From assembly GCA_963210315.1 (NCBI GenBank), contig OY723307.1:1798001-1862000 (forward strand): DNA of 64,000 bases, read 5' to 3'. The position numbers and the translations under genes were made by a program. Shown here piece by piece: positions 10,707 through 21,399 of the stretch. This DNA is from Rhynchopus euleeides (lineage: Eukaryota; Euglenozoa; Diplonemea; Diplonemida; Diplonemidae). Each line of letters starts with the position of its first letter. The first letter of the stretch is position 1. The notes below the pieces were generated by a model. It searched no databases, was not told the origin of the DNA, and worked only from the letters and a program-made list of their open reading frames with translations.

Positions 10707-12232
10707 GCCCTGCACACATCACCTCCTTCGAAACAGTCTTGCGGTGCCGTTACAGACGCCCCTTCTGACAGGGCCACACCCACCGCAGCCGAAAAGTCGC
10801 TGTGCCGTGCCGACCCTTCGGGTTCGCCACAAGGACCCCCTTGCTTTGTCTGCCCCTCCTTGCCTCCTTGCCCTTCTGCAGCCTGCCTGCCAGGCCCTGC
10901 TTATACATCCACCACAGCTGCCTTCCCTGCAGGGTGGTGGCAGCACACCTCATCAGCCTTGCTGGCATGCCCACCCACCCATAGGGTGTTCTGAATGTCA
11001 CACACACACACCCTTGTGTTTCCCGGCAGCTGGTGCTGCCCACTGCCGAACCTTCTCTGCCTGATGCAGCGCAACACACTGGGGCGAAGGTTTTCTATGG
11101 GTTACCACACCAGGGCAGCCATGGCTCCTGTGGGCAGGTGGCTGTCGGAAAGATAGAGTGGAACCAAGCGCTTTTTGGGGCACCGGAGAGGGGAAATCAG
11201 GACCCCATCTCCTTCTTCTTCTTCTTCTTCATTTTTTTTTGCAGTCAGCGCGTCCAATAAAGCCCGAACACGGGCTGCTGGCGGCTCCACAGGGAACTCT
11301 ACCCCGTTGTTTTTAGTGTTGCAGTACAGCTGGTGGGTTATATTGTGCCTTGTGCCTGAACCCTCCTCCCCTCCACACCGCCTCTCATCCAATCATCTCA
11401 TTTAACGGCACCCCCTGGGGGTGTCGACCTGCAGTTCTTCACTATTGGGTGCCTTCGCTCAGAAGATTGAGAATAACAGGCGAGGAGTGTGTGCCCCACA
11501 AAACCTGGTTGCAAACTGACACAGAGCGACGTCCCCTATTGGGTGTCTTCGCACTGTGTCAAGAAGAAGAAGAGCGCTGCGCCAGGCCTGTCCCTTTTGC
11601 CCACTTTGTGAGGGCGGGGAAGGAGAGGGGGTTCACACCTTCTTGCATGCACTTTCGGGTGAAGCGCATCCAACGTCCCCCACCACCCATCCCCACCCGT
11701 CTTGTTGTTGTTGTTAGCGTGGCAGCGGCATGAGTGCCGTAGTTTTGCCCACTTCCCCCAGCAAGGCAGCCACACCACTTCCTGTGGTGCTGTGCATCTG
11801 ATACAGCCTTGGTGTGGGGGCGAGATGTGCGGCAGCGCCTGGCCGTGCCGTGTGCCTGCCGAACTTTATTTGTTCCGGTGGCAGTGTCAGCCCTGCAGGC
11901 CCTTTGGGCTCCGCGATACACACTGGGGCCATCTCACCATCGGCCTGCAGCGTGCCTGCCCCTTTGCACTTCTGCCCTTCTTGTCCCCACAGTGTTTTGT
12001 GCTGCTGGCAACGCCGGTGCCGCCGGAAGTGCGGCACCGCGCCCCCCGAGCCCGGCACACTAGCCCCCACCCCTCTGAGAAGCCTGCCGAGGGTGGAGCC
12101 CTGGTCCCCTGGTCCAAACCACCCGCCCCTGCCCCCCCTATGCCCCGTGCCACACCGGCCTGCTGTGCCTGCCTGCCTCGCTGTTGTCGCACCCTGCACC
12201 ATCTTCACCTCTTCACCCCACCACCCCTGCAG
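10707..12232. other. Intergenic, no gene recognised
   Basis: No supported gene. The segment includes a TTC/CTT pyrimidine stretch near 11210-11240 and a C-rich tract at about 12200-12232 ending in CCCTGCAG. That tract looks like the trans-splice acceptor of the gene whose leader is cut by the transposon at 12306/12307. ORF 11702-12328 is compositional and shows no domain. Confidence 0.45.
12200..12232 (+). promoter_or_regulatory. Putative trans-splice acceptor of the split 83-aa gene
   Basis: A pyrimidine-rich tract (TCTTCACCTCTTCACCCC and onward) ends with CAG at 12230-12232. If the 19.4-kb insertion is removed at the TTTGCTG duplication, this AG lies about 87 nt upstream of the ATG at 31769, a reasonable leader length. 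Assignment as a spliced-leader addition site is inferred from position and composition only. Confidence 0.35.
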
Positions 12233-12299
12233 GTGCTGCTGGTCCAGCTGTGCTCTGTCAGTGGTCTGCCAGGTGTCTGTCGAGAGCTCTCAGACCTCC

Positions 12300-12306
12300 T
12301 TTGCTG
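12300..12306 (+). repeat. Left target-site duplication TTTGCTG of composite transposon
   Basis: TTTGCTG immediately precedes the inverted repeat TAGAGGAGGCATAGC. The same heptamer immediately follows the outermost right inverted repeat at 31756-31762. The inner ends (14596 and 21873) are not flanked by this heptamer. Confidence 0.7.
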
Positions 12307-14595
12307 TAGAGGAGGCATAGCCTGCTGACCTAGCTGTCTAAAAAATTATTTTTTTAAAAATCGCATTGTCTTTTCGACCCTATACCAAAAGTGGTCCCAA
12401 ATCGGTCCGGGACGACCGTCCACAACCGTCCACACTCTCTAAATGCTCGATGTTGCATTTTAAATTCAAAAATTCACATTTTCCTACCAACTGGGCCCGT
12501 TTCCTTAGGAAAATGGCTCAAAATCGCAATCACTACATTTCTAAGGGCCACCACAGGCCAATAGAGTACCAGAATCAGTTTTTTCGCATTCTACGGCCAC
12601 AGCCAGACCGTCCACACCCAAAAATCACCCCCAGGTGGTCAATATGGGGGTGTTATGGCACTTTTTCACCTGTGGACGGTTGTGGACAGTTGCGGACGGT
12701 CTGAAAACAAGTTGTTCGAGGTTGCTGGTGGTTGCGAGAGGTTGTTAGAGGTCGCCAGTCCTCGGGCAGACCGTCCACACCCAAAAGTCACCCCCAGGTG
12801 GTCAATATGGGGGTGTTGTGGCACTTTTTCGCCTGTGGACGGTTGTGGACGGTTCTGGACAGTTGTGGATGGTTGTGGGTGGTGTGACTGGGCCGACTGC
12901 AGGTGCACATAAAGGAAATAGGTTCCGGTGGACTGGAAATAGGTTCCGGTAGTCAGGAAATAGGTTCGGGTGGCCAGGAAATAGGTTCCGGTGACCAGGA
13001 AATAGGTTCCGGTGGCCAGGAAGTAGGTTCCGGTGACCAGGAAATAGGTTCCGGTGGCCGGGAAATAGGTTCCGGTGACCAGGAAGTAGGTTCCGGTGAC
13101 CAGGAAATAGGTTCCGGTAGCCAGAAAATAGGTTCCGGTGGCCGGGAAATAGGTTCCGGTGACCAGAAAATAGGTTCCGGTGGCCGGGAAATAGGTTCCG
13201 GTGACCAGGAAATAGGTTCCGGTAGCCAGGAAATAGGTTCCGGTGGCCGGGAAATAGGTTCCGGTAGCCAGGAAATAGGTTCCGGTGACCAGGAAATAGG
13301 TTCCGGTGACCAGGAAGTAGGTTCCGGTAGCCAGAAAATAGGTTCCGGTAGTCAGGAAATAGGTTCCGGTGGCCGGGAAATAGGTTCCGGTGACCAGGAA
13401 ATAGGTTCCGGTGGCCGGGAAATAGGTTCCGGTGACCAGGAAATAGGTTCCGGTGACCAGGAAATAGGTTCCGGTAGCCAGGAAATAGGTTCCGGTGACC
13501 AGGAAATAGGTTCCGGTAGTCAGGAAATAGGTTCCGGTGGCCGGGAAATAGGTTCCGGTGACCAGGAAGTAGGTTCCGGTAGCCACAAAATAGGTTCCGG
13601 TAGTCAGGAAATAGGTTCCGGTGGCCGGGAAATAGGTTCCGGTGACCAGGAAATAGGTTCCGGTAGCCAGGAAATAGGTTCCGGTGACCAGGAAATAGGT
13701 TCCGGTGACCAGGAAGTAGGTTCCGGTAGCCAGAAAATAGGTTCCGGTAGTCAGGAAATAGGTTCCGGTGGCCGGGAAATAGGTTCCGGTGACCAGGAAA
13801 TAGGTTCCGGTGGCCAGGAAATAGGTTCCGGTAGCCAGGAAATAGATTCCGGTGGACAGGGAATAGGTTCCGGTAGCCAGAGAATAGGTTCCGGTGGACC
13901 GGAATTAGGCTCCGGTGGCCAGGGAATAGGTTCCAGTAGCCAGAATATAGGTTCCGGTAGTCAGATAAGAGGTCCCGGTAGCCAGGAAATAGGTTTGGTA
14001 ACTCGTCGGAGGCGGGTCCTACAATGGCGGGCGCGGGCGGCGGAGCCGCCTGCGCCCCCCCTGTGCCCCCCCGCGCCCGACCCATGACCCCCCTCGCGAC
14101 CTACTGGTGTCGAGTGGCTTCATTGTACCCCACGCGACAGACGTTCCTCCCCGACCCCCGAGTGGGGCAAGGGGCGCGTGTCCCAGTGGAGCACCGTTTT
14201 CCCTCCACACAAGTCTCTTTCTGCTTGCTTTGACTGGGGTGAGAACGTTTCGCCTCTTCTGTTTCGCAGGTGTGTGTCGCTTCGCTTCAATGCGGTCACT
14301 AGCGCCCTCCCTTCAACCAACTTCCTAAGCCTTTCATTGCCCGTTTTTGTGATGGTGTGTCGGAGACCCTCCTATTTTGACGTGCTACCCCTTGTGTGCC
14401 CAGTTTGGGACCCCATCTGGGGTGAAGGGGAGGTTGTCAAGTGCCCACGTGGACCCACAGACCCCGGAAATCACCGAAAAATGACATTCTCGATGTGCGG
14501 TGGGTCTGGTTTCTCGTTTTTTTCGTGAGATTTTGACCGAAACAATTTCGGAGACAAAAGTTTGTTAGGGATTTCCGTTTGCTATGCCTCCTCTA
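12307..14595 (+). mobile_element. Non-autonomous 2.3-kb TIR element (left member)
   Basis: Perfect 15-bp inverted repeats at 12307-12321 and 14581-14595. Its first several hundred bases closely match the left end of the 9.9-kb element (21874 onward), and its last 137 bp (14459-14595) match the last 137 bp of that element (31619-31755) without any indel. The middle is not transposase but a 21-bp tandem array. It therefore looks like an internal-deletion derivative that depends on transposase from the larger copy. Subterminal sequence is rich in CGTCCACA and its complement. Confidence 0.8.
12914..13995. repeat. 21-bp tandem array (about 51 units)
   Basis: Units of the type ACCAGGAAATAGGTTCCGGT plus one base, with variation concentrated at GTGACC, GTGGCC and GTAGCC. 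Because 21 is a multiple of three, open frames run through it on both strands; the heptapeptide repeats they encode are by-products. It occupies the interior of the non-autonomous element, in the position where the larger relative has a 31-bp array. Units become more degenerate toward the right edge. Confidence 0.95.
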
Positions 14596-15044
14596 CTGTT
14601 AGGACCTGTTAGTAGGTGAAGTTTTGACCTGTTAAACCCCCCCCGCGTATATAATTTACGTATTTATTTGGTAAATAATAGGCGAAAACGTAAATAATAG
14701 GTGATTTTCATTTCTTCGTAAATTATAGGCGATTTGTAAATAAGATCACCCATTATTTACGAACAGCCCGTTTTTTGCACAGAATCAGAGGAGAGGACAC
14801 CCCATAGGTAAGCGCATGTCGCTTTGCTTGTGTGAGTCCGTCATTGCCCAGATGTGCTAGAGCTCTGAACCACCCGGAAGCCATGGACCTCTCCACCCCC
14901 GTGGCAGAGACACGCCTACACCGGTGGTGTGTATGGGGAGACTCCATCCCAGCTGTGCATATTGGAACAGGGCAAGGACGCCTGTCTCCTTGAGGGCACC
15001 GAAGTGCGCATACCCCCACACAGCGAACACACTATGGCTAGTGT

Positions 15045-15224
15045 ATGCAGTGTTCTGACCCGCACATCACCCGACTCACCACCCTCATGCCAGTCGCCAG
15101 CACACTCACAACGGAAGCGCTGAAGGCGGCGGTCTCAGCCGAGGTCCATCTCCAGCGCTTCGAAGGCGAAGCCGTTCTCGTGGAGACCGACTCGGAGGTG
15201 GAGGAGGTGGGACAGTGGGGCTGA
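15045..15224 (+). CDS. Possible small ORF or gene fragment in MITE
   Basis: A 59-codon frame from ATG, below common length cut-offs. Its second half has the third-position GC bias and acidic composition of real genes here (for example TEALKAAVSAEVHLQRF and VETDSEVEEVGQWG). Upstream, the frame from 14882 (MDLSTPVAETRLHRW) also looks coding but ends at a stop. The whole may be a frameshifted fragment of a captured host gene. No family was recognised. Confidence 0.3.
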   Translation: MQCSDPHITRLTTLMPVASTLTTEALKAAVSAEVHLQRFEGEAVLVETDSEVEEVGQWG

Positions 15225-15357
15225 TTCGGCCCCTCTGGTGGTCCACCAACGGGTCACTCCCCTCCCCCCAGAAAAAATAAAGGCGATGTAAATAATACGA
15301 ATTCGTAAATAATAGGCGAATTCGTAAATAATAGGCGAAATGTAAATAATAGATGAG

Positions 15358-15466
15358 GGGGGCCCTCGCTACCAGTCACTGCTCGTCACAGCTCGTCAGT
15401 CAGTGAGGGGAAGTGGGCTGGAGCTCACTTTTTCTCACTCAGTCACACTTGGTAGCGAAGGCCCCC
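15358..15466 (+). mobile_element. 109-bp MITE (GGGCCCTCGCTACCAG family), copy 1
   Basis: Short inverted-repeat element with ends GGGGGCCCTCGCTACCAG and TTGGTAGCGAAGGCCCCC and an interior of CACTGCTCGTCAC-like sequence. A relative in the opposite orientation lies at 39815-39930. It is nested inside the 861-bp MITE at 14635-15495. Confidence 0.65.
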
Positions 15467-15495
15467 GAGGTAAATAATATACGTGGGGGGGGGTT

Positions 15496-15775
15496 TAGAA
15501 CCTGTTAGGACCTGTTAGGATCTGTTAGAACCTGTTAGGACCTGTTAGTAGGTGAAGTTTTGACCTGTTAGGACCTGTTAGGATCTGTTAGGACCTGTTA
15601 GAACCTGTTAGGACCTGTTAGGACCTGTTAGAACCTGTTAGGACCTGTTAGTAGGTGAAGTTTTGACCTGTTAGGACCTGTTAGGATCTGTTAGGACCTG
15701 TTAGAACCTGTTAGAACCTGTTAGGACCTGTTAGGACCTGTTAGTAGGTGAGGTTTTGACCTGTTAGAACCGATT
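15496..15775 (+). repeat. 10-bp tandem array CCTGTTAGGA
   Basis: About 28 units of CCTGTTAGRA with periodic insertions of GTAGGTGAAGTTTTGA, giving a higher-order repeat of about 120 bp. The first units of the same array lie at 14597-14634 on the other side of the inserted MITE. Confidence 0.9.
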
Positions 15776-16267
15776 AGGACCTAGAAGCAGGTGGTTACAT
15801 GCCATTTTCTGAGGTGGTTACAGGTGGTTACACGTGGTTACATGCCATTCTGAGGTGGTTACAGGTGCCACTGAGGTTCCTTATGGCCAAGGAACCTTTT
15901 TCCGATGGTTGCCCGAGGTTGCCTGAGTACTTTACGAGGTTCCCCAAGGTTGCCGAGTCGGTCCGGAGTCGATGCGATTGTAGAAGACTGTCTCTGCTGT
16001 GTTGACAGAGATTGTATTGTCCGGTTGGCGCACCTTTCCCTTGGTGCACCGACTGTTTCCGCCCGATAACGTCATTCTCTGCCGGCTCCCATGTCGCGCG
16101 GAGGCGTTCCTGGTGGTCGGCCCTCTGACCATGTCCGACAGTCACGCCAAGTCCCTGGTGACGTCACCCGAGGTCGAACATCTTGTCCTGAACGTGCCCA
16201 AACGGCCAAAATAATTTTCGTGACACTTTTTTCAGCTGACAAAGAGTGGGTTATGCCCCCCCTAAAT

Positions 16268-16545
16268 AACAGCTAGCTGTTGCATTTCCGAGTTACAGCT
16301 AGCTGTAGAATGGCATTTGTGAGGAACAGCTAGCTGTTGCATTATATTGCCAAATAACAGCTAGCTGTTGCATTTCTGAGTAACAGCTAGCTGTTTTTTA
16401 CCCATGGCGTGCAACAGCTAGCTGCTACTCGCAAATGCCATTCTACAGCTAGCTGTAACTCGTAAATGCAACAGCTCGCTGTTACTTGGCACTATAATGC
16501 AACAGCTAGCTATTATTTGCCCATGGCGTGCAACAGCTAACTCCG
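16268..16545. repeat. Cluster of palindrome AACAGCTAGCTGTT
   Basis: More than ten copies of ACAGCTAGCTGT, irregularly spaced 15-35 bp apart and separated by short motifs such as GCATTTCTGAGT and their complements. The unit is self-complementary, so the cluster could fold into many small hairpins or serve as a dense protein-binding site. Function unknown. Confidence 0.85.
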
Positions 16546-18345
16546 GAGACTCCGCCGAGTCTCCGGAGTCGGTCCAGAGACTCCGGATCGACTCCAGAGA
16601 CTCGCCGGAGCTTCTGGATAGTCTACGGAGACGTTTCCGAGCATCAGCTCGCTGTTCCTGAATGTCCTCATGGCCTGTCGCTGGTTGCCCCAGCGTGTGC
16701 CTCGCTCGCCGTTTCCGGCCTACACCTCGCCTCGTGTGTTTCCGACCAAGTGTCGTTTGTTTCTGCGTTGTTCTGCCCTGGGAGTACTCTCTGGTGTCAG
16801 GCTGGCCCCAAGGTGAACTGGCCTGCACCCGAACATGTCCAAAAATGTGTTTTTTGACATTGTCGGAGTGTGTGCGGAGTGCAGCAGCGTGTTTTTTTGA
16901 GCCGAATTGACCAAATTAATTTTCGTCACACTTTTTTATGAGGGATTGCTTGAGATCCGCCTCCTCTAAAAATAGTGTCTTTGACCAAAGGACAATACCC
17001 GCCTGTCATGATCCCGTACCACAGAGACCCGTGCGTCTGCATACGTTTGTGATGACGGGGGATGGAACCTGCCTAGACCTAGCTCCAGGAACCAACGGCA
17101 ACTCGGTGCCGTGGTGAAAAGCGTGTTCCCTTCTTCCTGACCTGCCATGATGATACATTGACGCTAACCACCCACATGTGAACACGCTACAGCTAGGACA
17201 CACAGAAAGAAGCAATGACTATCGCGTTACTAAACAGGCACACGGCACAGGAGGTTTGAGGGCCGCCGGAGGACACGGTCGTGAATATCTGTCCAGTCTG
17301 TATTCCCTCGGGTTTGCGATGCTTGGAAGGAGGAAGGCTTCGCTGTCCCGCAGCCCGACCAGCAGGAGATTACTGGTCCTTGAGGGTTCATATTCAGGGC
17401 TTCACATGCCCCTGGCTTGTACAATCGTGGACAGCTGCAGCCACCCATAGCACATAAAGTGATCACCCAAGGAACTCGAGGAGTTCAAGCTGTTGAACCT
17501 GAACCAGAGGGCGACAAGCAGAGTGAATACTATGCAAATCACTGATCCGTCGTGTCCCCCTTGGACCACATTAAACTCTTCTTCCTCCCACGCCTGCTTT
17601 GGCGGCTGGTAGGATGAATATGAAGGCGACGACGATGCCCGCGACTCTGTATGAACATCTCTATGAAGAGTGGTGGAAAAGGGGTTTGGGTGCCTTCTTT
17701 GTGGCATTGGGCGGCATTGCTGCGCATGAGAAGGCTGGGTTTTCTCCCTGTCGGTGGGTGTCGGTGGGTAGTGACCTTCTCTGCATTGCTGGGTTCTTCG
17801 CTCGCAACAGGCAAGCATTGTTATCCCAAAAAATGGGTGTTTCGACCGCCTGCGCGTGCTCTAGGTGAAGTTCTGCACAGAGAGTACATATTTTTGTCGG
17901 ATTCCAACCTAATCTGGGTCGGTTGTGTGGTATATTTGCCCCAGGATCCGGGTTTTCAGGCCAAATACCCGTCGGATACCGGGAAAATAACAGTATTTTT
18001 GGCCAAAATTCAAAAAAATTGCCCTGGAGGCGGTCTGACAGCCCATTTTTGCGAGAAACTCGTACAGGAATTTTTTTCCAGAACATTCTGTCCAGCCAGA
18101 GGGCCAGAAAGTCACCAGAACGTGGTCCAAACGGGTCACCCCAGAAATACCGAAAATACCCGGTACATACCCGGTAGATACCGGGTATAACGCCGAATGT
18201 ATGAAAAAATAGTGCCAAATGGTCATGAAACACCCCTGGGATGCATTTCCGGAGGGTTTTGGGGTGGTTCTGGGTGGTTGGTGGGGGTTTTGTGGCCTTA
18301 GCGCGATTTCTCAAAAATGGGGGCAATTTACACACTTCTGCCCCT

Positions 18346-19541
18346 CCCTAGGCATACTTGTACCCCCATATGGGGAAGGCCAAAAATATGGGGAAAATAT
18401 GGGGGGAATATGGGGGGTTTTTCAAGTCCTGTTCCCCCATATTTCCCCCATATGGGGGATATATGGGGGAAAACCCAGGGGTTCCTCAGGTGGAAGCAGT
18501 CAGCAAACAGTTCTCTTCGTTCTGCTTTTCACAGGGTGTGAAGTCGGCCACTGACAGGGGACGTCTAGCACCTTGCAGAGCCATCTCACCTCGTCGCTTT
18601 CTGCAGAGAGGAAACGCCCGGCTGAAGTGCTCGAGTCAGACCACAAAGGGTGCTGTGAGAGTGACGACCGCCACTTTCTTCAAATCTGAGTAGCGGTCAT
18701 CAGAGCATGCTGTCCAGTAGTCCTGTCTTTGCTGGCAGAACAGTTGCGTCCTGCAGCCAGTCCTTGTACTGGCCTTCACAGGTCTCATTCCACCCGGCAG
18801 ATGCAGCTTGAACATGTCAAGCTGCCTGGTGACGAGCGTCGACTCCGACTTTTCGGCGCTCGGAGCGGTCAAAAGCGGCGGAAGCGCCTGACACCCCAGA
18901 ATGCACTGCTTGTGAATTCCCTTGTCTAATTAAGGATCCCAGGGGGCAGTTCGCAATCGCAAACACACCAGAGGAGGAGGACAGCGAGTTGAGTGTGAGA
19001 GTGACGTGCCGGACAGGACTTAAAAACACAAGAGTGTGTGTTGTGAGGAGCTGTTAACCCTGAACGCACTATGTGTGTCTGTTCGTATGTGTCCACCACC
19101 GCCGCTGTCACTGCGGTGCCTCGCCAAACCGGGAAGCGTTCGCTCTCCGCTGCCGCTGTATCGGCGCAGGAGAGGAACAGGAGGTCGGTGCGACCCACCT
19201 GGGGGATCTTCCAGGGGGGGCCAGACCTGGCCACACCTGAACGAGCGCGCACCTCCCCAGGATCGGACTCCTGGAGGATCCCCAACAAGGCATGAGGCCG
19301 GTTTCGACGCGCACTTCGTGTGTGTCTGTGCATGAGTGGTTTGATGTTCTCCCGTTGCAGCACGAATACCCCCATATCCCCCCATATGGGCCCCATATTT
19401 CCCCCATATTCCCCCATATTTTACCGGGTTTTCCCCATATTTTCAGCCTTTTTCCCCATATGGGGGCGGGGTTTTGAGACCCCCCATATTTCCCCCATAA
19501 TTAGGGGGTTCCCCATATGGGGGGACAAGTATGCCTAGGGC
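18346..19541. mobile_element. 1.2-kb TIR element, CCCTAGGCATACTTG ends
   Basis: Perfect 15-bp inverted repeat CCCTAGGCATACTTG (18346-18360) and CAAGTATGCCTAGGG (19527-19541). It continues inward as imperfect inverted CCCCCATATGGGG-rich sequence of about 120-180 bp on each side. The unique middle (about 18495-19350) has no recognised gene. Its right end overlaps the left end of the next element at CCTAGGG. Confidence 0.65.
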
Positions 19542-20136
19542 AGTGCTCGCCGAATACGGGCATACGTATGCGTATTCATACGTATGCACGTATGCAGATT
19601 TCGAAAAAACGCCTGCATACGTCTGTTAATACTTTTGCACTGTACGCTGCCAGGCAGGGCTTCCCCCACACATGCCACTCTTTGGTGCCTGTCCACTGTG
19701 CCTCCTGCTGTTCTGACACGAACAACGTCGCTACTGTGCCCAAAAATGCCCGGAAACACATTTTTGGGACATATGCGCACCCAGAGAGCCAGATTTGGCC
19801 GTTGGGGGAAAATCAGATTTTGGTCCATCTGGGCCCAGGTACATGTACCAAGTACCTTGGTACAGGAGCCAAATGGGCCGTCGGGCCCGGCCCATACTTC
19901 TGGGCTTTCCCCGACCCAAGGTACCCAGGGGCCGAAACAACGTACGTGGGTCCACTGCGCACTGAGAACCTAGCCCACAGTACGACAGGACGTGCACAGG
20001 CACCGGGCCCACTCTCCTCCACCGGTGACCTGCCAGCCGTATGCGTATTCGAGCCGTATGCGTATTCATACGTATGCACGTATGCAGATTTTGGGTTTTT
20101 CGAAGAATACGCGTATTCTGCAAGCACTGCCCTAGG
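19535..20136. mobile_element. 602-bp TIR element, CCTAGGGCAGTGCT ends
   Basis: Inverted repeats CCTAGGGCAGTGCT (19535-19548) and AGCACTGCCCTAGG (20123-20136), extending imperfectly into GAATACG and CATACGTATGCGTATT motifs on both sides. No coding capacity is evident. It abuts and overlaps the 18346-19541 element by seven bases. Confidence 0.65.
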
Positions 20137-20412
20137 GGGGGGGGGTAGGTAACGTTTTTTTGTCATTTTAGGGCTGTTTCCCTTAGGGTTTTGCTGAAGA
20201 CAAGGCCAAATAGTCAGTAAAAAACGTTAACACTTCACCAGAAGTGGTTACCAGACCAGTTAGACCCCCAAAACATGTTTTTATGGGAGATGCGCTATGT
20301 AACAAAACGTTGACACCCAAAAAAACGTCGCCCAGGGGGTATTTCTGACCTTCCTTTGGGTGTTAACGTTTTGTTACGCGGTTCTGTGACTGTTCAGCTG
20401 CATTCTCATGGT

Positions 20413-20538
20413 TGTCGATTGCAGGGGGATCCGCTGGCGCCGCAAAGTCGCTCGCCGGAGAGCGGGGCTGCCGCGAAGCGGCGCCCCGCGACCGGCAGAG
20501 CGACTTTGCGGCGCCAGCGGATCCCCCTGCAATCGACA
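20413..20538. repeat. Perfect 40-bp inverted repeat (hairpin)
   Basis: Arms at 20413-20452 and 20499-20538 appear exactly complementary over 40 bases (left arm starts TGTCGATTGCAGGGGGATCC) around a 46-base GC-rich loop that itself contains short inverted motifs. A second GC-rich hairpin (GGGCGCGGGCGGCGAAGC and its complement) follows at about 20544-20573. A similar GC hairpin lies at about 14030-14060. Confidence 0.8.
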
Positions 20539-20571
20539 ATGTCCGGGCGCGGGCGGCGAAGCCGCCCGCGC

Positions 20572-20812
20572 CCCTCTGCGCCCCTCTGCGCCCCTCTGCG
20601 CCCCTCTGCGCCCCTCTGCGCCCCTCTGCGCCCCTCTGCGCCCCTCTGCGCCCCTCTGCGCCCCTCTGCGCCCCTCTGCGCCCCTCTGCGCCCCTCTGCG
20701 CCCCTCTGCGCCCCTCTGCGCCCCTCTGCGCCCCTCTGCGCCCCTCTGCGCCCCTCTGTGCCCCTCTGTGCCCCTCTGCGCCCCTCTGTGCCCCTCTGCG
20801 CCCCTCTGTGTA
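20572..20812 (+). repeat. 10-bp tandem array CCCCTCTGCG
   Basis: About 24 nearly perfect units of CCCCTCTGCG, the last few with CCCCTCTGTG variants. Open frames crossing it on both strands are by-products of the repeat. Confidence 0.95.
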
Positions 20813-20840
20813 GCAGGTGCGTAGCAAACAGAAACGTGTG

Positions 20841-21395
20841 TCTCCAAAATTATTTTTTTAAAAATCGCATTGTCTTCACCAGCCCATACCCCAGGTGGTC
20901 CCAAATGGGTCCGGAACCATCCTCTTCAATCCTCTTCATCAACTAAATGCTCGATCTTTGCTGAGAAATACAAAAAAACCGGTTTTTCACCTGTTTCGGC
21001 GTTTTTGTGAGGAAACAATCGCGAATATCATTTTGCACCACCGGCTGCTGCTCCAATAGGCCCGTAGGAACCCTGGGACAGCTGGTAGGCAATCTGGGGG
21101 TCTCCCACAGTCCTCTTCACCCCCAAAACACCCCCAGGAGGGTGTTTTGGGGGTGTTTTGGGTGTTTTTCACCTGAAGAGGATACGCCCCAATCCTCTTC
21201 ACCCGAAAAACTGCCGAAAAACTGCGACCCCATGGGCTGTGGGCGACAGCATGATCCCCGTGGAAAAATGTGTCCCGCGGACCTCCTCTTCACCCAAGGA
21301 CCCTGAGAAGGGTCAGTTTCAGGGTGTTCCAATCATTTTTGGTGTGAAGAGGATTGGGAAATATCCTCTTCCTGGGAACAGGTGGTGCAGCAATA
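20841..21395 (+). mobile_element. Diverged left-end relative of the large TIR transposon
   Basis: Starts with the AAAATTATTTTTTTAAAAAT / CGCATTGTCTT block found just inside the left ends at 12307 and 21874 and keeps the same order of motifs (GGTGGTCCCAAAT, CTAAATGCTCGAT, CACCCCCAGG). However, each CGTCCACA position of the other two is occupied by CCTCTTCA or its complement TGAAGAGG. No TAGAGGAGGCATAGC terminus is visible. It runs into a 51-bp array, as the other two run into 21-bp and 31-bp arrays. Confidence 0.6.
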
Positions 21396-21399
21396 CGAA

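Larger units (their letters stand above)
14635..15495. mobile_element. 861-bp MITE inserted in the 10-bp array, TA duplication
   Basis: Ends are inverted: AACCCCCCCCCGCGTATAT at the left, and the complement of AACCCCCCCCCCACGTATAT at the right. TA lies on both sides (14633-14634 and 15496-15497). Removing the element with one TA rejoins GACCTGT-TA-GAACCTGTTAGG, which restores the host 10-bp repeat, so the site is well defined. The interior has repeated GTAAATAATAGGCGAA motifs, a small ORF and a nested 109-bp MITE. Confidence 0.75.

Noticed and set aside
11702-12328. 208-codon ORF before the composite transposon
   Set aside because: No third-position bias like that of real genes, and it crosses into the transposon end. 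It overlaps the presumed trans-splice acceptor and leader instead.
12802-14085. Long open frames on both strands (394 and 427 codons) with heptapeptide repeats
   Set aside because: They arise because the 21-bp tandem unit is a multiple of three and has no stop. Both strands and more than one frame are open, so this is not evidence of a protein.
17661-18335. 224-codon minus-strand ORF
   Set aside because: AT-rich repeated GGGTATACCGGGTA-like sequence, no codon bias or domain, within the repeat mosaic.
20356-20946. Proline-rich ORFs over the 10-bp array
   Set aside because: Open in several frames and on both strands because of the CCCCTCTGCG repeat.
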